NCBI RefSeq assembly: GCF_035645195.1
Contig: NZ_DASQNA010000008.1
Span: 215,441 to 279,440, forward strand
Origin: Paenibacillus sp.
GTDB lineage: Bacteria > Bacillota > Bacilli > Paenibacillales > YIM-B00363
Direction: 5' to 3'
DNA: 64,000 nt
This document shows positions 1-8,344 of this stretch, piece by piece. Under the pieces are notes generated by a model. The model was given only the letters and a program-made list of their open reading frames with translations, was not told the DNA's origin and made no database searches. The position numbers and the translations under genes are program-made. Each line of letters begins with the position of its first letter. Within the stretch, counting starts at the first letter, position 1.

Positions 1-1
1 C

Positions 2-895
2 GTTACCGCGGGCAGCGGCGTGCAGGTCGGAGGCGCGGCGGACGGCTGGACGTTCAACAGCTACTCCGGCCTCGTGAAGAACGGCAGCGTGTTCGGCGAA
101 GCGCCGGCGCCGTCCGGCATGCAGGCGGCGTACCTGAACACGAACGGCGGGCAGGGCGAATTCAGCCGAACGGTCGATTTACCGGGCGGCACGTATGCGC
201 TTACGTTCCAAGCGGCGCGCCGCGCGTTCGGCGGGCAGCAAACGTTCGACGTGCTGCTTGACGGGCAATTGATCGGGTCCTACGCGCCGACGTCGACGAC
301 GTATGCCGCATTCCGCACGGATCCGTTCGAGATCGTCGCGGGGCAGCATACGATTACGTTCAAGGCGACGACGACGACCGGCGACAACACGGCGTTCCTC
401 GACGCGATTGCCATCGGCGCGCCTGTATCGGAGGCGCCGGCGTTCGCGAACGCCGGGTTCGAGTCGCCGGAGGTATCGAACGTGCGCGGCAACTTCACGG
501 ACGGCTGGACGTTCAACACGCATGCGGGCATCCAGCGCAACGGCAGCGCCTTCGGCGCGGCGCCGGCGCCGGAAGGCGAGCAGACGGCGCTCATCCAAAG
601 CAAGGACGGGACGCACGGGCAGTTCAGCCAGACGCTGTTCCTCCCGAAAGGGACGTACAAAATGAAGTTCCAAGCGGCGAAGCGCAATTTCGGCGGCCTG
701 CAAACGATTGTCGTCAGCGCGGACGGCGCCGTTATTGGCACGATCACGCCAAATACGTCCGATTTCCAGACGTACGAGACGGACGCGTTCGTCGTGCCTT
801 CGGGCGCGAGCCGGACGATTACGTTCGCGGGCACCGCGGCGCCGGGCGACAACACGGCGTTCCTCGACGCGATCGAGATCGTGCCGGTGCCGTAA
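2..895 (+). CDS. C-terminal part of a secreted repeat (CBM/DUF642-like) protein, 5' truncated by window edge
   Basis: The frame is open to the left edge, so the true start lies outside the window; a GTG at 20 is only the first in-frame start codon inside it. Two copies of a domain of about 130-150 residues are visible. Both begin with DGWTFN, carry a YxLxFQAA/YKMKFQAA strand followed by FGG, and end with the nearly identical GDNTAFLDAI. The second copy is introduced by NAGFESPEV, the kind of opening seen in jelly-roll carbohydrate-binding or DUF642-like domains. There is no C-terminal sorting signal. The upstream part may hold a glycosidase or S-layer anchor, but that is inference. The next gene is a glycosidase, which fits a polysaccharide-related role. 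The repeats are certain; the function is not. Confidence 0.7.
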   Translation, partial: VTAGSGVQVGGAADGWTFNSYSGLVKNGSVFGEAPAPSGMQAAYLNTNGGQGEFSRTVDLPGGTYALTFQAARRAFGGQQTFDVLLDGQLIGSYAPTSTTYAAFRTDPFEIVAGQHTITFKATTTTGDNTAFLDAIAIGAPVSEAPAFANAGFESPEVSNVRGNFTDGWTFNTHAGIQRNGSAFGAAPAPEGEQTALIQSKDGTHGQFSQTLFLPKGTYKMKFQAAKRNFGGLQTIVVSADGAVIGTITPNTSDFQTYETDAFVVPSGASRTITFAGTAAPGDNTAFLDAIEIVPVP

Positions 896-958
896 GCCGC
901 ATGGCGCGGGCGAACCTGCGGTCTGACTAGGGAAGACCCCATATACCAATCGAAAGTC

Positions 959-987
959 GCTCGTCCCTGCAGGGGCGGGCGGCTTTT
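959..987 (+). terminator. Probable intrinsic terminator after the repeat protein
   Basis: Inverted repeat GCTCGTCC...GGGCGGGC (pairs partly by G-U) around a six-base loop, followed by GGCTTTT. It lies between the stop at 895 and the next start at 1019. Confidence 0.45.
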
Positions 988-1018
988 CGGCCGATATCGG
1001 AGAGGAGACCATACTTTC

Positions 1019-3439
1019 ATGACACAACGAGATTTGCAGTTTTTAAGCTTTTGGGCGATTAACGACCCGCTCGAGCCGGACAGCCTGAAGGCGCAGCTGG
1101 ACGAGATGCGAGCCGCGGGACTGAACGGCGTCGTGTTTCACCCGCGATATTACCCGAACCGGCCGGAATATATGGGCGAGGCGTACCTCGCCGCCGTGTC
1201 CGAGCTTATTTTGTACGCGAAGCGCATCGGCATGACGTTCTGGCTGTACGACGAGAACGGCTGGCCGTCCGGCACGGCCGGCGGCGCGGTGCTGGCGCGG
1301 CGCCCCGATCTGACGTGCCGATGGGTCGCTCTCGAGGCGGACGGCGCCGGCGGCTTCCGCCCCGTCTTCCGCGAGCGGCGCGCGCCGTCGTCCTTCGACC
1401 CGGAGGCGGTGTCGCTGTTCATGGACATTACGCACGAAGGGTATCGGCGCGGGCTCGATCCGGAGGCGTTCGCTTACGTCGAAGGCTTCTTCACGGACGA
1501 GGTCGGCTTTCTGGACGGACACGGGGCGACGGTGAAGGACGGTTCGCTGCCGTGGGACGACCGGCTGCCCGAGCTGTATGCGGCGCGGTACGGAGAAGAG
1601 CTGCTGCCGCGGCTCCCGGCGTTGTTCGCAGACGGCGCGGACAGCGCAGACAGCGCGGAAGCGCGGGTGCGGTATTGGGAGCTGATTACCGATCTATTGG
1701 CGGAGTCGTTCTACCGTCCGATTCGGGAATGGTGCGCGCGTCACGGCAAACGGTTCACCGCGCATCTGAAGGCCGAGGAGCATCCGTTCTTCCAGCTGTC
1801 GTACAGCGGCTCCTGCTTCCGCGTCCTGCGCGAGGTGGAGACGCCGGCGATCGACGCGCTGGAGCGGTATCCGGGGAACCATTATTATCCCCGGATCGCG
1901 CATTCGATCGCGATGCAGCAAGGGCGCGAGCACGCGCTCGCCGAAGCGATGGGCGGCTCGGGCTGGGGCGTGTCGCCGGAGAGCTTCGTCGACTACTGCC
2001 TCTGGCTCGCGAGCCACGGCGTCGACCGCTTCGTGCTGCACCTGAACCAGTATCGGCTGAAATCGCAGGCGATCCGCGACTGGCCGCCGTCGATGCCGTG
2101 CCACTTGACGTGGCGGGAGGCGTTCCCGGCGGTCTTGGCGGATGTGCGCCGGCGGGCGGCGGCGCTGCCGGATTTGCGCGCCGAGCCGGAGCTGCTCGTC
2201 GTCGCCCCGACGCGCGGGGTGATGGCGGCGTTCGTCCCGTCGGAAGCGCACGGCATGAACGAGCACGACGGCTCGCACTATCCGGATAACGCCGCGGGGC
2301 GGATCAACCGCGCGTTCCTCGAGCTGATCGACGCGTGTTATGCGTCCGGCGCGCATTACGAGCTGACCGAGGAACGCGAGGAGGCGGGCGCGCTGCGGGA
2401 CGGCGCGCTGTGGATCGGGCGGCGCGCATATCGGCGCGTGCTGGTCGCGGACGGCTGCCGCTGGGCGGCGCCGGAGCGGCTCGACGCCCTGCGCGCGGCG
2501 GGCGTCGCGGTGTTCGCGGCCGCCGAGGCGGAGGCCGCGCTGCACGGGCCGCGGCGCGTGCGCGAAGCGGCCGCGGCTTCTGCGCCGGCGGGGCTGACGC
2601 CGGCGCAATCGTTGTGGCGCGCGGAGGCGCCCGCGCGCAATCAGCTGCCGCTCGCGTTCGAGCGAGCGGGCGAGCGGCTGCGCGCCGTCGTGCGGCGCGC
2701 GCCGGAGGCGGCGCTGGACGGCGCCGCGCTCGTGCTGCACGACCCGGTGGAAGCCGCGTACGCGCAAGGGGAGCGCCTCTCGCTCGAACGGCGCGCCGAC
2801 GGCCTCTTCGAGGCGCCCCTCCCGGCCGCGGCCGGGGCGGAAACGCTAACGATCGAGGTCGAGCCGCTTCCGGGCGGGGAGGGCGAGCCGTTCGCGTTCG
2901 TGCGCGGGCGGTTTACGGTCGCGAGCCGCTCGGGGTTCGCGCCGAAGGACGATCGGCAGCTCAAGTCGGCGGGGCCGTTCGAGCTGCGCGGCGAAGCGCC
3001 GCCGCTGGCGGAAGACGCCGTCACGTCAGGCTATCCGTTCGCAGGCGAGCCGATCGCGGCCGTCAAAACGTTCGAGTGCGAGCGGGCTGTCGAGGGACCG
3101 GCGCGGCTGCGATTGAACGGCGTTGAGGCGCAGGCGGCGCGCGTCTTCCTCGACGGCGTCGACGCCGGGTGGTGCTGGGGCCCGACTTGGTCGGTCGCGC
3201 TGCCGAACGGCCTCGCCGCCGGAGCTCACGAGCTGCGCGTCGAACTGATTCCGAGCACGTTCAATACGTTCGGGCCGCATCGGCATATCGATGGCGATCG
3301 CCATTTGACGAGCCCGGCGCAGTACGAGGGCGTCAAAAACTTCGCCGATCGGCCGGACGCCCCCGAACGGACGCACGGCGATTTTTGGCACTTCGTCCGG
3401 TTCGGCATCGCGGGAGACGTGACGATCGAACGCGAATAA
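1019..3439 (+). CDS. GH106-like glycoside hydrolase (alpha-L-rhamnosidase-type)
   Basis: 806 residues without a signal peptide, so probably cytoplasmic. The N-terminal third is TIM-barrel-like, with the block YDENGWPSGTAGG (about residues 80-92), characteristic of GH106 and related glycosyl hydrolases. FFTDEVGF around residue 160 contains an acidic pair suited to catalysis. The C-terminal end (GWCWGPTWSVALP, then AGAHELRVELI) looks like the galactose-binding-like beta domain often found at the end of GH2/GH106 proteins. The ATG at 1019 has GGAGAGGAG upstream. Members of the family release alpha-L-rhamnose; many relatives are uncharacterised, so the substrate is uncertain. It appears to be a single-gene unit closed by a strong terminator. 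Confidence 0.65.
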   Translation: MTQRDLQFLSFWAINDPLEPDSLKAQLDEMRAAGLNGVVFHPRYYPNRPEYMGEAYLAAVSELILYAKRIGMTFWLYDENGWPSGTAGGAVLARRPDLTCRWVALEADGAGGFRPVFRERRAPSSFDPEAVSLFMDITHEGYRRGLDPEAFAYVEGFFTDEVGFLDGHGATVKDGSLPWDDRLPELYAARYGEELLPRLPALFADGADSADSAEARVRYWELITDLLAESFYRPIREWCARHGKRFTAHLKAEEHPFFQLSYSGSCFRVLREVETPAIDALERYPGNHYYPRIAHSIAMQQGREHALAEAMGGSGWGVSPESFVDYCLWLASHGVDRFVLHLNQYRLKSQAIRDWPPSMPCHLTWREAFPAVLADVRRRAAALPDLRAEPELLVVAPTRGVMAAFVPSEAHGMNEHDGSHYPDNAAGRINRAFLELIDACYASGAHYELTEEREEAGALRDGALWIGRRAYRRVLVADGCRWAAPERLDALRAAGVAVFAAAEAEAALHGPRRVREAAAASAPAGLTPAQSLWRAEAPARNQLPLAFERAGERLRAVVRRAPEAALDGAALVLHDPVEAAYAQGERLSLERRADGLFEAPLPAAAGAETLTIEVEPLPGGEGEPFAFVRGRFTVASRSGFAPKDDRQLKSAGPFELRGEAPPLAEDAVTSGYPFAGEPIAAVKTFECERAVEGPARLRLNGVEAQAARVFLDGVDAGWCWGPTWSVALPNGLAAGAHELRVELIPSTFNTFGPHRHIDGDRHLTSPAQYEGVKNFADRPDAPERTHGDFWHFVRFGIAGDVTIERE

Positions 3440-3494
3440 ACGAGTAAGGATTACGTGTACACGGGAATCAGGGGAAGCATCTAAGAAAACGAAA

Positions 3495-3535
3495 CGGCCT
3501 TCGTCCGATGAAATCGGGACGAAGGCCGCTTTTTT
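3495..3535 (+). terminator. Strong intrinsic terminator, convergent
   Basis: Stem CGGCCTTCGTCC / GGGACGAAGGCCG with a short loop, followed by CTTTTTT. It ends the GH106-like gene and lies just beyond the 3' end of the reverse-strand transporter gene, so it could insulate both. Confidence 0.85.
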
Positions 3536-3541
3536 CCGAAA

Positions 3542-5026
3542 TTACGCCTTGGCGAGCGCGGGAGCTTCCTCCTGCGGTTTCGTATTTTTAATGAAAAAAG
3601 ACATCGCGAACGACACTACGGTCATCCACGTCGCAACGACGAACGCGTAGTTGATGCCGTGGACGGCGGCTTCCTGCGTCACCGCTAGCATGGCGGCCTG
3701 ATCGTTCGGGTCGATGCCGCCCGCTGTGATCAGCTCCTTCCCTCGGGTCGCCGCCTCGTGCGTCATGATCGACACGAGCAGCGCCGTGCCGAGCGCGCCG
3801 GAGACGTTACGCAGCGTCTGCGACATCGCCGAGCCGTGGGCGCCCAGCCGCTGCGGCAGCTGGTTAAGGCCGGCGGTTTGGATCGGCATCATCATGAGCG
3901 ACATGCCGAACATCCGGGCCGTGTACACCCACAGAATGTGCGTGTACGACGTGTCCAGCGTCAGCACGCTGAATTGGTACGTCGTTACGACGGTGATGCC
4001 GAGGCCGGCGACGGCGAGCCAGCGCGCGCCCACTTTGTCGAAGATGGCGCCCGTGATCGGGGACATGATCCCCATAAGGATGGCTCCGGGCAGCAGCAGC
4101 AGCCCCGATTCCATCGGCGTAAAACCGCGCAGCGTCTGCAAATAAATCGGCAGCAAAATCATGCCGGAAAACATCGCCATCGTGGCGATCCCGTTGATGG
4201 CCGTCGTCAGCGAAAACATGCTGTACTTAAAGACGCGGAATTCGAGAATCGGCTTCTCCGTCGTGAGCTCGCGGCGGATGAACAACAGGAGCGAGACGAC
4301 GCCGATCGCGAGGCTCGCGACGACGGGCGCGCTGCCCCAGCCGTCGTTGCCGGCGTCGCTGAAGCCGTAGAGCAAGCCGCCGAACCCGAGCGTCGACAGC
4401 AGCACTCCGGTTTTATCGAGCGGGGAGGGCTGCGACTTCGTTACGTTCCGCATGGCGTAATAGCCGTAAAGAAACGCGAGAAGCGCCAGCGGAATGACGA
4501 TGTAGAACAGCACGCGCCATGAATAATGTTCGACGATCCAGCCCGACAGCGTCGGTCCGACGGCCGGGGCGAATATCATTGCGAGTCCCATCGTGCCCAT
4601 CGCTTTGCCGCGCTCCGCGACGGGGAATATCGTCAGGACGACGACGGTCATGAGGGGCATCATAATGCCCGCGCCGGCCGCCTGCACAAGTCGACCGGCC
4701 AGCAGCAGGCCGAACCCCGGCGAGACCGCGCATACGATCGTGCCCAGCAGGAAGAGCAGGGACGCCGAGTTGAACAGCGTGCGGGTCGTAAAGCGGCCGA
4801 TCAAATACGCGCTGATCGGAACGAGCACGCCGTTGACGAGCATGTAGCCGGTCGTAAGCCATTGCGCCGTATTCGCGCTGATGGCGAGGTTCTCCATCAT
4901 CTTCGGAAGGGCTACGTTAAGCAGCGTCTGGCTTAACAGCGCGACGAAGGCGCCGATGACCAGGGCGGCTAGGATCGGTCCGCGTTTCAACGGGGCGGCG
5001 GTTTCGTTAACGTTCGTCGTCGTCAA
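3542..5026 (-). CDS. DHA2-family (14-TM) MFS drug efflux transporter
   Basis: 494 residues, almost entirely hydrophobic, with about 14 predicted membrane helices as in EmrB/QacA/LmrB proton-coupled exporters. Motif-C-like APAVGPTLSGWIVEHYSWR lies about residues 153-171, just after ERGKAMG, the loop typical of the family. LIGRFTTR fits the motif-A loop. The gene starts inside the end of the marR gene (20-nt overlap), so it is translated together with its likely repressor. The cargo cannot be read from sequence; related pairs export lipophilic drugs or antibiotics. Confidence 0.9.
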   Translation of the reverse strand: MTTTNVNETAAPLKRGPILAALVIGAFVALLSQTLLNVALPKMMENLAISANTAQWLTTGYMLVNGVLVPISAYLIGRFTTRTLFNSASLLFLLGTIVCAVSPGFGLLLAGRLVQAAGAGIMMPLMTVVVLTIFPVAERGKAMGTMGLAMIFAPAVGPTLSGWIVEHYSWRVLFYIVIPLALLAFLYGYYAMRNVTKSQPSPLDKTGVLLSTLGFGGLLYGFSDAGNDGWGSAPVVASLAIGVVSLLLFIRRELTTEKPILEFRVFKYSMFSLTTAINGIATMAMFSGMILLPIYLQTLRGFTPMESGLLLLPGAILMGIMSPITGAIFDKVGARWLAVAGLGITVVTTYQFSVLTLDTSYTHILWVYTARMFGMSLMMMPIQTAGLNQLPQRLGAHGSAMSQTLRNVSGALGTALLVSIMTHEAATRGKELITAGGIDPNDQAAMLAVTQEAAVHGINYAFVVATWMTVVSFAMSFFIKNTKPQEEAPALAKA

Positions 5027-5477
5027 ATTGCCATTCCTCGCTTTCCGTTTTCAATAGGTGAACGATGCGTTCGTTCAGCGCGACGATGCGGTCGAGCTCT
5101 TCGTTCGAAAGCGCCAGCATCGGCGCCATCAGCTCGAGGCGAGCCGTTTGCGTCGCTGCTCGCACCTCCGCGCCTCGCGCGGTGAGGGACAACGAAACGG
5201 CGCGCCGGTCGTCGCGGCCCCGCTCCCGCGCGACGAGCCCGGCCTTCTCCATCCGGTCGACGATGCCGCTTGCGGTGCTGCTGCCGAGGTGCAGGTGCTT
5301 CGCTAATTCGGCTAACGTAATGTGCGGGTGTTCGTCCAATACCCGCAGCACCAGCAGCTGTCCCGGCGTTAAACCGTAAGGCTGGGCCGCTTTCAAGAGC
5401 TTTTGAAAAAATAAATGATGCACTTCGCGGTACGAGTTCACTACCCGGTACATCCGTTGTTGTTCTTCGGGGGTCAT
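5007..5477 (-). CDS. MarR-family transcriptional regulator
   Basis: 156 residues with a winged helix-turn-helix: LTPGQLLVLRVL, then ITLAELAKHLHLGSSTASGIVDRMEKAGLVARE (recognition helix), then the wing RDDRRAVSLSLTARG, which contains the conserved D-R. The flanking helices form the dimer interface in this family. It is first in a two-gene unit with the efflux transporter. A perfect palindrome sits between its -10 box and its start codon, so autorepression relieved by a small-molecule ligand is the obvious model (inference). Confidence 0.92.
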   Translation of the reverse strand: MTPEEQQRMYRVVNSYREVHHLFFQKLLKAAQPYGLTPGQLLVLRVLDEHPHITLAELAKHLHLGSSTASGIVDRMEKAGLVARERGRDDRRAVSLSLTARGAEVRAATQTARLELMAPMLALSNEELDRIVALNERIVHLLKTESEEWQFDDDER

Positions 5478-5497
5478 ACGGCACTCCTCACCTTTAA

Positions 5498-5511
5498 ATT
5501 TGCATGCAAAT
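5498..5511. promoter_or_regulatory. Probable MarR operator palindrome
   Basis: Perfect 14-bp palindrome ATTTGCATGCAAAT, 20 bases before the marR start and just downstream of its -10 box. Size, AT-rich arms and position are typical of MarR-family autoregulatory operators. Confidence 0.7.
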
Positions 5512-5527
5512 AATTCGTATGCGAAGG

Positions 5528-5556
5528 ATTATACGCCTGAAGGGGCTCATCGTCAA
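5528..5556 (-). promoter_or_regulatory. Sigma-A promoter of marR-efflux operon
   Basis: Read on the minus strand: TTGACG, 17-bp spacer, TATAAT. Transcription would start near 5521, so the palindrome at 5498-5511 lies at about +10 to +24. Confidence 0.8.
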
Positions 5557-5605
5557 TCGATTGGAAGCAAAACGCTGCGGGCACAGGTCGCCTCGCGTTC
5601 CGGCG

Positions 5606-5635
5606 TTGTCTCCGGCCGGGGGTTCGGGATACAAT
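5606..5635 (+). promoter_or_regulatory. Candidate sigma-A promoter for fructokinase gene
   Basis: TTGTCT, 18-bp spacer, TACAAT, about 65 bases upstream of the ATG at 5701. Reasonable but not perfect; a TATATAA further down (about 5673) is an alternative -10. Confidence 0.45.
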
Positions 5636-5700
5636 GAAGTCACGCAGCGAGAATGGACTACCTATATAACTCATAGTTTGACATCGAAGGAGAGAGCATT

Positions 5701-6585
5701 ATGCGAATCGGCGCCATTGAGGCGGGGGGAACAAAGTTCGTTTGCGGCATCGGCAACGAACACGGACAAATCGAGGATCGCGTCAGTTTTCCGACGGAAG
5801 GGCCGGAGGAGACGCTCCGGCGCGTGATCGACTATTTCCGGGGGAAGTCGGTCGAAGCGATCGGCATCGGCACGTTCGGTCCGATCGACATCGACCCGGC
5901 CAGCGCGACGTACGGCTTCGTCACGACGACGCCGAAGCCCGGCTGGTCGAATTATGATTTCCTCGGCGCGATGAAGCGAGAATTCGACGTGCCTTACGGC
6001 TGGGATACCGACGTCAACGCCGCCGCGTTCGGCGAAGCGACATGGGGCGCGGCGCAAGGTCTCGACAGCTGCTTGTATTACACGATCGGCACCGGCGTCG
6101 GGGTCGGCGTATACGCCGAAGGGAAGCTCGTGCACGGACTCGTCCATCCGGAAGGGGGCCACGTGCTGCCGCGCCGCCACCCGGACGATGCGTTCGCGGG
6201 GGTGTGTCCGTACCACGGCGATTGCTTGGAAGGGATGGCCGCCGGCCCCGCTCTCGAGAAGCGTTGGGGCGTCAAAGGCCATGAGCTTGGCGTAGACCAT
6301 AAGGCTTGGGAAATCGAAGCGTTCTACATCGCGCAGGCGGTGGCGGGCGCCGTGCTGCTGCTGTCCCCGAAGAAGGTCATTTTGGGCGGCGGCGTCATGA
6401 AGCAGGAGCAATTGTTCCCGCTCATTCGCGCGGAGGTCGGTCGGCTGTTGAACGGCTACGTTCGGGCCGAAGCAATCGTCTCGAGCATCGACAGTTATAT
6501 TGTGCCGCCGGGGCTCGGCGACAACGCAGGGTTGTGCGGCGCGCTGGCGCTCGGCCGGGCGGCGCTGGCGGGCGCGAATCGGTAA
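5701..6585 (+). CDS. ROK-family fructokinase
   Basis: 294 residues. The N-terminal phosphate loop GAIEAGGTKFVCGIG is the ROK/fructokinase ATP-binding start. Next come IGTFGPID, DTDVNAAAFGE (catalytic Asp region) and GTGVGVGV. HPEGGHVLPRRH with CPYHGDCLEGMA supplies the His/Cys zinc-binding set that separates bacterial ROK fructokinases from other ROK sugar kinases. Expected reaction: ATP + fructose to fructose 6-phosphate (mannose is sometimes also used). SD AAGGAGAG precedes the ATG. The following deacetylase-like gene is 65 bp away in the same direction and may be co-transcribed. Confidence 0.9.
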   Translation: MRIGAIEAGGTKFVCGIGNEHGQIEDRVSFPTEGPEETLRRVIDYFRGKSVEAIGIGTFGPIDIDPASATYGFVTTTPKPGWSNYDFLGAMKREFDVPYGWDTDVNAAAFGEATWGAAQGLDSCLYYTIGTGVGVGVYAEGKLVHGLVHPEGGHVLPRRHPDDAFAGVCPYHGDCLEGMAAGPALEKRWGVKGHELGVDHKAWEIEAFYIAQAVAGAVLLLSPKKVILGGGVMKQEQLFPLIRAEVGRLLNGYVRAEAIVSSIDSYIVPPGLGDNAGLCGALALGRAALAGANR

Positions 6586-6650
6586 CGAAACGGATCGGCG
6601 GCTTTCGGCTCAGTCTTTTTCGAGATTTCGAGAACAGGGAGGCGAACGGC

Positions 6651-7556
6651 ATGAATACGGCGGAACGCTTAGGCTTCGGGCCGGAGGATCGTCTGCTCAT
6701 CATTAACGCGGACGACTTCGGCATGTGCCATGCGACGAACGAGGGCATTTTTCGGCTGCTCGAGGAAGGGGCGGTCGACTCGGCGACGGTCATGATGCCG
6801 TGCGGCTGGTCGACGGAGGCGGTCCGCTGGAGCGCCTCGCACCCGCAGTTTAATGTAGGCGTCCATTTCACGCTTACGAGCGAATGGGAAGGGTACAAAT
6901 GGGGACCGGTGCAGCGCGGGGGAGACGTCTCCTCGCTCGTCGTAACGGGAGGGTGGTTTCCGGCGGACGCGGCGGCCGTCGAACGGACTGCGGATCCGGC
7001 GCACGTGCGCGCGGAGCTGATCGCTCAATTGGAGGCGGCGACGGCGCTCGGGCTCGACCCTACGCACGTGGACAACCATATGGGCACCGTCTACGGTCTT
7101 GCGACGGGGCGCGACTTCCTTCGCGAGGTGTTCGAGGTGTGCGCCTCGTACCGGCTGCCGTTCCGTATCCCCCGCCGGGCGCCGCAGGATCGGGGCGCTC
7201 CGCCCGAGCTGCAGCGCAAGGCGGAGCAGCTCGGCATGTTCGCGGATTCGCTCGGCGTCGCGATTTTGGACGAGTTGGTCGGCCTGCCGTTCCATAAGCT
7301 GCCGGGCGAAACGTACGACAGCTTCAAACGGGACATGATCGCCCTGCTGCGGAACTTGCGTCCCGGCGTGAACGAGCTGATCATCCATCCGTCGCTCGTG
7401 ACGGACGAGCTGAAGGCGATCAATCCGCATTGGGAAAAGCGCGGCTGGGAGATGGATATTTTCCGCGATCCCGAAGTGCTCGCCGCCATGAGCGAAGCCG
7501 GCATCCGGCGCACCCGCTGGTCGGAGCTGCGCGCGATGCAGCGCGGGGAGCGGTAA
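6651..7556 (+). CDS. ChbG/YdjC-family carbohydrate deacetylase-like protein
   Basis: 301 residues. LLIINADDFGMCHATNEGI at the N-terminus is the hallmark of YdjC/ChbG proteins; the Asp-Asp pair and later histidines (VGVHFTLT, THVDNHMG) form the metal site of these TIM-barrel-like deacetylases, which act on N-acetylated di- or oligosaccharides such as chitobiose. I chose the ATG at 6651 because AGGGAGG lies nine bases upstream and the family motif follows at once; the open frame runs further upstream but has no such signal. The substrate is not known. It sits downstream of a sugar kinase, consistent with sugar catabolism. Confidence 0.85.
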   Translation: MNTAERLGFGPEDRLLIINADDFGMCHATNEGIFRLLEEGAVDSATVMMPCGWSTEAVRWSASHPQFNVGVHFTLTSEWEGYKWGPVQRGGDVSSLVVTGGWFPADAAAVERTADPAHVRAELIAQLEAATALGLDPTHVDNHMGTVYGLATGRDFLREVFEVCASYRLPFRIPRRAPQDRGAPPELQRKAEQLGMFADSLGVAILDELVGLPFHKLPGETYDSFKRDMIALLRNLRPGVNELIIHPSLVTDELKAINPHWEKRGWEMDIFRDPEVLAAMSEAGIRRTRWSELRAMQRGER

Positions 7557-7594
7557 CGATCCCGGTTCGGCGGGGAGGCGGCTGGATCGCTGGA

Positions 7595-8185
7595 TTACCA
7601 GCCGAACCGCTCCGCCAGCCGCGCGCTGACGATGCCGTACGTCATGCCGGCCCTCGATAGCCGCGACCATACGTCCGGCAGCAGATCTTCGTTTTCTTGG
7701 TACACGTAATTGTTGACTCCGCCGCATGTTCTCGCGCCGAACGCCTCGCGCAGCCACGCGATGCGGCGCTCGTATGCCGCCGTGTCGGGCTCGACGCTTC
7801 TCGGCATGACGCACACGTCTATAATGCGGCGCTCCGGCGGAACGCCGTACCGGTTGGCGAGGTCGAAGACGGCCGCGACGCTGTCTTCGTAACGCTGCGC
7901 CGCGGCCCCCGGCCGGAACGGCAGCAGCACGACCGCCTCGAACCGCCGCAGCGCGTCCGCGCCCAGCGCGGCCCACGCCGCCTCGTCCGCCGCGAGCGAA
8001 TTCAGCGTCGGGCGGCGCACCGCCGCCGCCGCTTCCAGCGCCGCCTCCGCGTCGGCGGTTTCGATCCACACTTGTTCGGCCCCTTGGAGCTTCGGCAGCC
8101 AAGGGGCGTTTTTGTGCACGCGCACGCACGCGCCGTTCGCCGGGGTGTCTTCCTCCAACCGTTCGTAATACCGAATCGTTTGCAT
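7595..8185 (-). CDS. Small protein resembling a shortened pterin-binding (methyl-THF methyltransferase) barrel
   Basis: 196 residues from the ATG at 8185, which has GAGGAGGAG five to six bases upstream; an in-frame ATG 30 bases earlier has no such signal. I do not recognise it as a named gene. Its layout follows the methyltetrahydrofolate:corrinoid methyltransferase (DHPS-like) fold: a VWIETADAEAALEAA strand-helix, RRPTLNSLAADE (compare the family's INS strand), ANRYGVPPERRIIDVCVMP (compare yGi...iDpl..P), a helix, then CGGVNNYVYQENEDLL (compare the GlSN loop), and AGMTYGIVSA. The family is usually about 260 residues or more; here the first strands are missing and the SN loop is altered. Weak similarity, judged by eye. 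Confidence 0.45.
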   Translation of the reverse strand: MQTIRYYERLEEDTPANGACVRVHKNAPWLPKLQGAEQVWIETADAEAALEAAAAVRRPTLNSLAADEAAWAALGADALRRFEAVVLLPFRPGAAAQRYEDSVAAVFDLANRYGVPPERRIIDVCVMPRSVEPDTAAYERRIAWLREAFGARTCGGVNNYVYQENEDLLPDVWSRLSRAGMTYGIVSARLAERFGW

Positions 8186-8283
8186 CGTTTTCTCCTCCTC
8201 TCGCCAACGTATCATATTTCGCCGAACTTTCCCACGCGTTCAGAGCCCGTCCATTTTCCACTGCTTCCTAGCCCCCGTACGAA

Positions 8284-8313
8284 ACATGTTCCAGCGCGGA
8301 CCGGGAAATAATA
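8284..8313 (+). promoter_or_regulatory. Candidate sigma-G/F-type promoter of the spoVA genes
   Basis: ACATG, 18-bp spacer, AATAATA, fitting the forespore sigma-G pattern (GHATR / CATNNTA) except at the first base of each box. It lies 31 bases before the spoVAC start. In Bacillus the spoVA operon is known to be sigma-G dependent. Confidence 0.4.
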
Positions 8314-8344
8314 AAGGCAGCAAAGGCAATTGGAGGGAAGCCTA

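Noticed and set aside
7564..7608. Inverted repeat CGGTTCGGC ... GCCGAACCG after the YdjC gene as a terminator
   Set aside because: Its right arm lies within the coding end of the 7595 gene and it has no T-tract in either direction.
6669..8261. 530-codon minus-strand frame covering the YdjC gene and part of the small barrel gene
   Set aside because: Antisense to the certain YdjC gene and in a different phase from the 7595-8185 gene, which has a strong ribosome-binding site.
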